Shown piece by piece: positions 6,331 through 11,901 of a DNA stretch of 11,901 bases (its first letter is position 1; each line of letters begins with the position of its first letter). The DNA is from Chlamydiota bacterium (lineage in GTDB: Bacteria; Chlamydiota; Chlamydiia; Chlamydiales; JAJFMB01). The notes beneath the pieces were generated by a model. It ran no database searches. It was not told the DNA's origin and saw only the letters and a program-made list of their open reading frames with translations. The stretch is taken from positions 1 to 11,901 of the forward strand of contig JAJFMB010000042.1 of assembly GCA_021772355.1 (NCBI GenBank), written 5' to 3'. Both the position numbers and the translations under genes were made by a program.

Positions 6331-8182
6331 TTACACTATCATCAAACAGATCGGTCAAGGATCACTTGGAGCTGTATTCTTAGCGGAGCACCGCTTTATG
6401 AAGAAGCAGTTCGCTTTAAAGGTTCTTCCGGAAGAGCTATCAGCAGACCGCACCTTTATTCAGCGTTTTGAAGAAGAAATCTCCATCCTCGCGACACTCG
6501 ATCATCCCAATATCGTAAAAATTCACAACATTTCATTTGACAAGGGACAGTACTTTTTAGTTACAGACTGTGTCGTTGACGAACTTGGTGAAACGACAAA
6601 TTTAGCTCAATATCTTCGCGAACGAGCCGAACCATTGGATGAAGAAGAGCTGTATTTAATCCTAAGTCAGCTGGCAGAAGCTCTTGATTATGCTCATAGT
6701 AAGCAAGCAGTCCACCGCGGCATAAAACTGAACAATATTCTCGTCGCCAAGAACGAAGGTGAAATCAAGGTATATCTCGCTGATTTCGGTTTATCGCGAA
6801 TCATCGGCTCCGGCGCCGTTCTTAGCCGTACCTATCAAGCTGTAGCAGAGACTCTCGGTGTTGAGGAACTAACTCCCTTTAACCCTACTCTAGACCTTGA
6901 AAAGCAGTCGCCCTTGCACGCCTCTTTTTTGCAATGTTTTCTCTTCCTCGCTACCGAACAGAAAAGATTAGAATCTGCTCATGCGGTTGATGCAAAAGCT
7001 GATGTTTACGCGTTTGCAGTTTTAGCTTACTTCCTCCTTATGGGGGAATTTCCTGAAGGGGTGTTCGAAATGCCTTCAGAGCGCAGAACGGAGCTTAAAT
7101 GGAATTGGGATCACTTGATCAAGTCGTGTCTTCAAGGAAAACCTGAAAATAGGCAAAAAAATGTGCTCCCCGCCCTTGAAATGATACAACAACTTAAAAA
7201 ACCGGAAGCCATATCCTCTCATCCCGTCGCTGAAGAAATAGTAGAACAGACAATGAGCCCGGTAGTTGAGCAGACCGTTAATCCGGTTGATGAACAAATC
7301 GTATATGAAGAAACTGATCAGAAGCGGGAATTGAAACCTCTACTCAAGATGACAAAGCTTGAGCGCCCTACAACAGATCCGGATCCGGCATCGGTCTTTA
7401 AAATTGATACAACAGTAAAATACTACACACCCGAGCGTCGTGAAGTTAAGGATGTCAATCCCATCTTAACTGAAATGGCTGTTGTAGAGGGTGGTACTTT
7501 TTATCGTGGTAGCAATGACGGCAACCGCGATGAGATGCCGCGTCATCAAATTCATCTTCAGAGTTTTGCCATTGATGTTCACCCCGTCACTAATGAGCAA
7601 TTCGTTCGCTTTTTAGAGTACATGGGTGGAGAGAAAGATAACAACTATCATGATATCATTCGCCTTCGAGATTCACGCATCAAAAGAATTGCCGGAAAGC
7701 TCAGTATTGAGTCTGGCTACACCAAGCACCCTGTTGTCGGCGTTACATGGTATGGCTCAACAGCCTATGCTAAATGGGTAGGGAAACGGTTGCCAAATGA
7801 ATCAGAATGGGAAGTTGCTGCCAGTGCCGGTGTTGCGAATCTCTGCTACCCTACGGGAGATGAAATCGAGAAATCCCAGGCAAATTTCTTTAGCTCTGAT
7901 ACAACTGCCGTCATGAGCTATCCAGCTAATGCCTCCGGTCTTTTTGATATGGCCGGCAATGTCTATGAATGGTGCCAAGATTGGTATGGCTATAACTATT
8001 ATGAAACTTCTATCCAGGAACCTGAGAATCCAAAAGGTCCACTACAGGGTGTCTACCGCGTTTTGCGTGGAGGTTGCTGGAAGAGTTTGAAAGAAGATTT
8101 GCGTTGCTCAAGACGTCATCGTAACAACCCGGGAACAGTCAACGGCACCTACGGATTTCGTTGTGCTGCTGATGTCCAATAG
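6296..8182 (+). CDS. pkn1: Pkn1-like Ser/Thr (pseudo)kinase fused to an FGE-sulfatase/C-type-lectin-like domain
   Basis: The 628-residue protein has a Hanks-type kinase domain (about 12-300), a variable linker (301-394) and an FGE-sulfatase domain (about 395-628), the same order as I recall for chlamydial Pkn1. Kinase motifs seen are the glycine loop GQGSLGAV (20-27), ATP-site Lys42, helix-C Glu61, DFG at 163-165, an ATEQ form of APE (219-222) and DVYAFAVLAY (236-245). The catalytic loop reads HRGIKLNN (140-147): the proton-acceptor Asp of HRD is Gly142 (codon GGC), while Lys144 and Asn147 are kept. The activation segment is about 56 residues from DFG to ATEQ, unusually long. The C-terminal domain has the family ending RGGCWKS...RCSRR...GFRCA but lacks the two active-site cysteines of formylglycine-generating enzyme (S594 and L602 at those places by alignment), so it is probably a binding domain. 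No TM segment is visible. A phosphatase gene follows after 8 bp. Confidence 0.92.
   Translation: MESVIEAKQLGDYTIIKQIGQGSLGAVFLAEHRFMKKQFALKVLPEELSADRTFIQRFEEEISILATLDHPNIVKIHNISFDKGQYFLVTDCVVDELGETTNLAQYLRERAEPLDEEELYLILSQLAEALDYAHSKQAVHRGIKLNNILVAKNEGEIKVYLADFGLSRIIGSGAVLSRTYQAVAETLGVEELTPFNPTLDLEKQSPLHASFLQCFLFLATEQKRLESAHAVDAKADVYAFAVLAYFLLMGEFPEGVFEMPSERRTELKWNWDHLIKSCLQGKPENRQKNVLPALEMIQQLKKPEAISSHPVAEEIVEQTMSPVVEQTVNPVDEQIVYEETDQKRELKPLLKMTKLERPTTDPDPASVFKIDTTVKYYTPERREVKDVNPILTEMAVVEGGTFYRGSNDGNRDEMPRHQIHLQSFAIDVHPVTNEQFVRFLEYMGGEKDNNYHDIIRLRDSRIKRIAGKLSIESGYTKHPVVGVTWYGSTAYAKWVGKRLPNESEWEVAASAGVANLCYPTGDEIEKSQANFFSSDTTAVMSYPANASGLFDMAGNVYEWCQDWYGYNYYETSIQEPENPKGPLQGVYRVLRGGCWKSLKEDLRCSRRHRNNPGTVNGTYGFRCAADVQ
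7238..7309 (+). repeat. Three degenerate 24-bp / 8-residue repeats in the Pkn1 linker
   Basis: Residues 315-338 read as IVEQTMSP, VVEQTVNP and VDEQIVYE, three 8-residue units in tandem. The DNA units have diverged (for example GTAGAACAGACA against GTTGAGCAGACC), so the duplication is not recent. The segment is acidic, probably disordered, and joins the kinase and FGE-like domains. Confidence 0.7.
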
Positions 8183-8190
8183 GAAAAACC

Positions 8191-8670
8191 ATGCCTTCGA
8201 TTCTTTTTGTCTGTCTTGGAAATATTTGCCGCTCGCCTGCTGCTGAAGGAATGCTCCGGAAAAAAGTTGACGAGAATGGTACTCTTAAAAACATCACAAT
8301 TGATAGCTGCGGCTTAGGTGACTGGCATGAAGGGCAGTTACCCGATGAGCGCATGCGCGCTGCTGCAAAATCTCGAGGACTTGCCCTAACGATGCGCGCG
8401 CGCTCCATACGTCCCAAGGATATGGAAGAATTTGATTATATCCTCGCAGCATCCCGCACCGTCATTAACGATCTCTATCACTACGCGACAAATCCCCAAG
8501 AAAAAGGAAAGATTCAACTCATTACAGCCTATAGTAAAACCTATCACAACCAAGACATTCCCGATCCCTACCACAAAGATGCTGTCGACTTTGACCTCGT
8601 TCTCGACATCTTAGAAGATTGCTGCGACGGTCTTCTCAATCATCTCACAAGCAGATACTCGTCTACTTAA
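8191..8670 (+). CDS. Low-molecular-weight protein tyrosine phosphatase
   Basis: Cytosolic or secreted phosphatase of the LMW-PTP family (Wzb/YfkJ/PtpA type) that hydrolyses phosphotyrosine; some relatives act on phosphoarginine. The 159 residues match the family's usual ~150-160. The P-loop CLGNICRS contains the nucleophile Cys8 and Arg14, following the pattern C(X)5R-S. The general-acid loop is IPDPYHKD, with Asp125. All catalytic residues are present. AGGA, overlapping the TAG stop of the kinase gene, lies six bases before the ATG, so the two genes are almost certainly co-transcribed. The pairing suggests a kinase/phosphatase signalling unit, but the upstream kinase may be inactive and is of Ser/Thr type, so the real substrate is open. 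Arsenate reductases of the same fold are less likely because the P-loop is typical of phosphatases and extra catalytic cysteines are not obvious. Confidence 0.94.
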   Translation: MPSILFVCLGNICRSPAAEGMLRKKVDENGTLKNITIDSCGLGDWHEGQLPDERMRAAAKSRGLALTMRARSIRPKDMEEFDYILAASRTVINDLYHYATNPQEKGKIQLITAYSKTYHNQDIPDPYHKDAVDFDLVLDILEDCCDGLLNHLTSRYSST

Positions 8671-8689
8671 TATTTCTGTCTATAAGAGT

Positions 8690-9877
8690 TTAAATAACTC
8701 CTAATTCTTTGCCGACGGACTCAAACGCTTTAATGGCGCGATCAAGATCTTGGCGGGATTGTGCAGCCGACATCTGTGTACGGATGCGGGCTTGTCCTTT
8801 GGGGACAACGGGATAGCTAAATCCAATCACGTAAATACCCTGATCGAGCATTTTAGAGGCGAACTCTTGCGCAAGCTTAGCATCACCTAGCATCACAGGG
8901 ATGATGGGATGCTCACCCGGGACAAGGGTGAAGCCAAGGGCTGTCATTTTTTCTCTAAAGTATTCACTGTTTTCACGAAGTTGATCACGCAGTTCTTTGC
9001 TCTCCGAAATAAGGTCAAGGACTCTTAGGGATGCGCAGGCAATTGCGGGTGCTAGTGTATTCGAAAAAAGATAGGGGCGGGAGCGTTGCCGCAGCCACTC
9101 AACAATTTCTTTGCGTCCTGAAGTGTAGCCGCCGGATGCGCCTCCAAGCGCTTTTCCTAAAGTTCCGGTAATGATGTCTATGCGTTCTGAAACACCGCAA
9201 TGCTCGGGTGTTCCGGCTCCTGTTTCTCCCATAAACCCGACAGCGTGAGAATCATCGACCATCACAAGAGCTCCGTACTGATCAGCTAGGTCGCAAATTG
9301 CCGGAAGGTTGGCAATAATACCATCCATCGAGAAAACACCATCGGTGGCAATCAAGCGAAAGCGCGCATCTTTTGCTTCTTTAAGCTTTTCTTCTAAATC
9401 TTTCATGTCATTGTTTTTATAGCGAAAACGCTGAGCCTTACAGAGACGAACGCCATCGATAATACTGGCATGGTTTAAGGAATCACTGATGATCGCATCC
9501 TCTGGACCAAGAAGAGTTTCAAAAAGACCGCCATTTGCATCAAAACAGGAGGAGTAAAGAATGGTATCGTCTGTGCCGAGAAACTGAGAGATTCTTTTCT
9601 CTAATTGATGGTGAACTGTTTGAGTGCCGCAGATAAAGCGAACCGAAGAGAGACCAAATCCGTACTTATCGTAACTATTTTTAGCTGCTTTTATCACATC
9701 AGGATGGTTTGCCAATCCGAGGTAGTTATTAGAACAGAAATTCAGGACATGTCGTCCACCCGATATAGTGATGTCTGCCTGCTGTGGCGATGTTATTTCT
9801 CGCTCCTCTTTGTAGAGGCCACCGTTCTTAACTTCTTTAATCTGCTCTTTTAGGTGATCTAAAAATTCCTGTCTCAT
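8690..9877 (-). CDS. kbl: 2-amino-3-ketobutyrate CoA ligase (glycine C-acetyltransferase)
   Basis: PLP enzyme of the alpha-oxoamine synthase family. With threonine dehydrogenase it converts L-threonine to glycine and acetyl-CoA; it interconverts 2-amino-3-ketobutyrate plus CoA with glycine plus acetyl-CoA. The match to E. coli Kbl (398 aa), from memory, runs along the whole protein: ADITISGG, NFCSNNYLGLANHP, SSCFDANGGLFETLLG, SLNHASIIDGVRL (His136), VMVDDSHAVGF, the PLP lysine in TGTLGKALGGASGGYT (Lys242), RPYLFSN and the end VPKGQARIRTQMSAA...LGVI. A longer frame opens with TTG at 9940, but the ATG at 9877 gives MRQEF, which aligns with the E. coli start MRGEF and has a GGAAG element upstream, so I chose 395 residues. 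No tdh gene is adjacent. The gene ends 19 bp from the convergent phosphatase gene, with no visible terminator. Confidence 0.96.
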   Translation of the reverse strand: MRQEFLDHLKEQIKEVKNGGLYKEEREITSPQQADITISGGRHVLNFCSNNYLGLANHPDVIKAAKNSYDKYGFGLSSVRFICGTQTVHHQLEKRISQFLGTDDTILYSSCFDANGGLFETLLGPEDAIISDSLNHASIIDGVRLCKAQRFRYKNNDMKDLEEKLKEAKDARFRLIATDGVFSMDGIIANLPAICDLADQYGALVMVDDSHAVGFMGETGAGTPEHCGVSERIDIITGTLGKALGGASGGYTSGRKEIVEWLRQRSRPYLFSNTLAPAIACASLRVLDLISESKELRDQLRENSEYFREKMTALGFTLVPGEHPIIPVMLGDAKLAQEFASKMLDQGIYVIGFSYPVVPKGQARIRTQMSAAQSRQDLDRAIKAFESVGKELGVI

Positions 9878-9962
9878 AACTTCCAACCCTAAATTATTAT
9901 CAATAGGAATATTAAATAACGATTGACCAATTATGTGCAACTCATTAAAAATGAAACTTCAT
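9878..9962. promoter_or_regulatory. AT-rich divergent control region between kbl and menF
   Basis: This short, strongly AT-rich stretch separates two genes read away from each other and must hold both promoters. For menF, TTGACC (9923-9928) and TAAAAA (9946-9951) are 17 bases apart, matching the -35 at 5 of 6 and the -10 at 4 of 6. For kbl, GATAAT on the minus strand (9901-9896) is a reasonable -10 without a clear -35. If the menF promoter is right, transcription starts near 9958 and the first usable menF codon is the ATG at 9963, giving a nearly leaderless message. Confidence 0.4.
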
Positions 9963-11006
9963 ATGACAAAATATGACTCTATAAAACACTTTTTAGAATC
10001 CGGCTCTCTGGTATCAGTAAACCCCAACGAAGTGCTCCTAGGTTGGGGTGAAAGGCAGCTTTTATCCTCAATAGAGGGGATCACAGAACCAACCTTCTAT
10101 TTTCCAGATTTTTTTCTCGAAGATAAAACTCCTTTTGTCCTCTACTCAGAGACTCAGATCATTTCTATTAATGAGCTGCAAGATGCACTAAGAGATTTCA
10201 GTAGCAGTCAAGTTAGTCTCAAATGGCTCCATCCCGCTTCCGAATGTTTTTATCAAGAGTTCGATCGGGTCCAAGCTCTTTTCAAAGAGAAAAAACTGCT
10301 AAAAGCAGTGCCCTATGCCTTTTCTAAAACACAACAGAATATGAATGTTGTTTTGCTGGCAAACAGCCTTTTTAACTTACTCAGTATGTACAAAGATCAT
10401 TCTGTATTTCTCTATGGCAACTGGGACAAGAAAGAGGGAATACTAGGAGCAACACCTGAGCTTCTCTTCCAATACGACCAAAACATTCTGGAAACCGCAG
10501 CAGTAGCAGGAACAGATACTGATAGGGAACGCTTGTTGAAGTCAGAAAAAGAAAAAATAGAACACCAAGTTGTTGTCGATGATCTACGTCATCAATTGTC
10601 GAAATTAGGGAAGGTGTCAGAGGGAAAAACTGAAGTACTTTCTTACCACTCACTCTACCATTTGTTCACGCCAATTAATGCAAAGATCACGCACAACCTA
10701 AAGTTTGAACAAATTGTGAAAATCATGCATCCTACCCCAGCCTTAGGAGCTTATCCTCGCAAAGAAGGAATGCAGTGGTTAAAGAGTTATCAGACCAGAA
10801 TACCAAGAAACCGCTTTGGCGCGCCGGCGGGATACTATCATCGCAACACAGGGAAATGCTACGTCGCCATCCGCAACATGCAATGGAATAATCATGAGAT
10901 TATGATCGGAGCCGGCTGCGGGATCGTCAAACAAAGCCAAAAGGAACAAGAATGGAAGGAAATCAACTTGAAAATTGCAGCCACCAAACAGATGTTAGCG
11001 CTGTAA
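9933..11006 (+). CDS. menF: Isochorismate synthase (menaquinone-specific, MenF)
   Basis: Mg-dependent chorismate-utilising enzyme that makes isochorismate, the first step of classical menaquinone synthesis. From 9933 it has 357 residues, shorter than E. coli MenF (431), the N-terminal half being trimmed. Motifs of the chorismate-binding fold are LLKAVPYAF (Lys124, the position of the catalytic base), LGATPELLF (Glu176, general acid), TAAVAGT (188-194), IEHQVVVDDL (Glu210, Mg ligand), YHLFTPI, HPTPALGAYP and EQEWKEI (Glu340/Glu343, Mg side). The usual REWYAG segment reads RNRFGAPAG. MenF is favoured over PabB or TrpE because menD follows. The start is uncertain: ATGs at 9933, 9951 and 9963 are in frame and none has a good ribosome site. 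The 3' end overlaps menD by 55 bp. Confidence 0.92.
   Translation: MCNSLKMKLHMTKYDSIKHFLESGSLVSVNPNEVLLGWGERQLLSSIEGITEPTFYFPDFFLEDKTPFVLYSETQIISINELQDALRDFSSSQVSLKWLHPASECFYQEFDRVQALFKEKKLLKAVPYAFSKTQQNMNVVLLANSLFNLLSMYKDHSVFLYGNWDKKEGILGATPELLFQYDQNILETAAVAGTDTDRERLLKSEKEKIEHQVVVDDLRHQLSKLGKVSEGKTEVLSYHSLYHLFTPINAKITHNLKFEQIVKIMHPTPALGAYPRKEGMQWLKSYQTRIPRNRFGAPAGYYHRNTGKCYVAIRNMQWNNHEIMIGAGCGIVKQSQKEQEWKEINLKIAATKQMLAL
10941..10945 (+). promoter_or_regulatory. Ribosome binding site of menD inside menF
   Basis: AAGGA lies six bases before the ATG at 10952. It decides the menD start and shows that the 55-bp overlap with menF is used for translation. Confidence 0.75.
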
Positions 11007-11901
11007 ATCGTTCGTTAGTACATCGAATTCTGCACACTCTTTATAAAAGCGGTGTTAGAGAGTGCTGTCTTTGTCCTGCCGGTCGCAACAGTCCTTTCGT
11101 GACAGCATTAGAATCGTGCTCAGGCCTTGAAGTGTTCACCTGGCCCGAGGAGCGATCAGCTGCTTTTTTCGCTCTCGGTCTCAGTAAAAAGTCAAACCGT
11201 CCTGTTGCTATCATCACAACATCGGGAACCGCTGTAGGGGAGTTGCTTCCCGCTGTAATGGAGGCGTATTATACAGGAGTTCCTCTGATTCTAGTCACGG
11301 CAGATCGCCCCAGGCATTTTCGGGGGAGCGGCGCTCCGCAAACAGCAGAACAGGTGGGCATCTTTAGTCATTACACTCCCTTCCAACTTGATTTAGCCAA
11401 TGATGAAGCGTGCGACATGACGGCGTGGGATTTAAAGAGCCCCGCTCATATTAATGTTTGTTTTGACGAACCTTTAGTCAGTCCTAATCACCAAGCACTT
11501 CTCTTGAATGGATCGAATGAGAAGAGTTCTAAAACGCACAATTATTCGCATGAAAGAGATGCTCTTGATCATTTTTTAGATCAGGCAAAATTCCCCATCG
11601 TGATGGTTAGTACTCTTGCCCAAGAAGAGAGAGAATCCGTTGTCCTCTTCTTACAAAAATTGAATGCGCCTCTTTTTCTAGAAGCTATTTCAGGCATACG
11701 TGAAGACCCACGGTTGCAGCACCTACGAATCTTTCGCTCTTCTATCTGGCAGCACACTGAGGAACAGGGTTATCCTATCGACAGTGTCTTAAGAATCGGA
11801 GGGGTGCCTACGCTACGGATGTGGCGCGATCTCGAAAAAATGAAAAGTAAAATCAAAGTTCATTCGCTGAGCTCAGTTCCCTTTTCAGGACTTAGCCACA
11901 C
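10952..11901 (+). CDS. menD: SEPHCHC synthase MenD, 5' part (runs off the window)
   Basis: Thiamine-diphosphate enzyme that joins 2-oxoglutarate-derived succinic semialdehyde to isochorismate, the second step of classical menaquinone synthesis. The frame is open from 10952 to the edge (316 codons plus two bases), a bit over half of the usual ~550. Family landmarks, compared with E. coli MenD from memory, are SAVNRSLVHRILHTLYKSGV (16-35; E. coli SAFNRRWAA...), Glu67 in WPEERSAAFFALGL (the ThDP-activating glutamate), ITTSGTAVGELLPAVMEA (about 88-105), ILVTADRP (113-120) and GAPQTAEQ. The substrate-binding PGSRS motif reads PAGRN (42-46), keeping Arg45. About 14 residues precede the usual start, but the strong AAGGA ribosome site supports ATG 10952. 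The pyrimidine-binding domain is complete; the central domain is partly present. Confidence 0.93.
   Translation, partial: MEGNQLENCSHQTDVSAVNRSLVHRILHTLYKSGVRECCLCPAGRNSPFVTALESCSGLEVFTWPEERSAAFFALGLSKKSNRPVAIITTSGTAVGELLPAVMEAYYTGVPLILVTADRPRHFRGSGAPQTAEQVGIFSHYTPFQLDLANDEACDMTAWDLKSPAHINVCFDEPLVSPNHQALLLNGSNEKSSKTHNYSHERDALDHFLDQAKFPIVMVSTLAQEERESVVLFLQKLNAPLFLEAISGIREDPRLQHLRIFRSSIWQHTEEQGYPIDSVLRIGGVPTLRMWRDLEKMKSKIKVHSLSSVPFSGLSH

Noticed and set aside
9878..9940. N-terminal extension of Kbl from the TTG at 9940
   Set aside because: The ATG at 9877 aligns with the E. coli Kbl start and has an upstream GGAAG; the extension would also overlap the menF 5' end.

Overview
The window looks like a piece of a chromosome from the order Chlamydiales, most likely one of the environmental 'Chlamydia-related' families rather than Chlamydiaceae. 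The main pointers are: a very long YidC with an oversized periplasmic part; a divergent DnaA paralogue next to it whose start and domain I resemble chlamydial DnaA2 proteins as I remember them; and a Pkn1-type protein that joins a Ser/Thr kinase domain to an FGE-sulfatase domain. Against Chlamydiaceae are the classical menaquinone genes menF and menD, S-adenosylhomocysteinase and Kbl, which I would not expect there. I cannot name the genus from this sequence. No tRNA, rRNA, insertion sequence, phage gene or CRISPR array is visible, so this reads as ordinary core-genome DNA.

Layout. (1) 57-5341, minus strand: yidC, then dnaA2, then ahcY. dnaA2 and ahcY overlap by 4 bp (ATGA). The 105 bp between yidC and dnaA2 hold a perfect 14-bp inverted repeat. 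(2) 5342-5448: divergent promoter region. (3) 5449-8670, plus strand: three tightly packed genes encoding a secreted helical-repeat protein, a Pkn1-like kinase/FGE fusion whose catalytic HRD motif reads HRG, and a low-molecular-weight protein tyrosine phosphatase. The first two overlap by 35 bp and the last two are 8 bp apart. (4) 8690-9877, minus strand: kbl, convergent with the phosphatase gene. (5) 9878-9962: an AT-rich divergent control region. (6) 9933 to the right edge, plus strand: menF and the 5' part of menD, overlapping by 55 bp.

How the parts work together. MenF and MenD are the first two enzymes of the classical route from chorismate to menaquinone, and the rest of that operon is probably to the right. 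AhcY removes S-adenosylhomocysteine made by methyltransferases, and Kbl handles 2-amino-3-ketobutyrate/glycine; neither shares an obvious pathway with its neighbours. YidC inserts inner-membrane proteins. The 5449-8670 unit is the part most likely to hold new biology: a predicted pseudokinase fused to a catalytically dead FGE-like fold, co-transcribed with an exported protein and a Tyr-phosphatase. Several starts differ from the longest open frame: dnaA2 and kbl probably start at internal ATGs (2728 and 9877), and menD starts inside menF at 10952.
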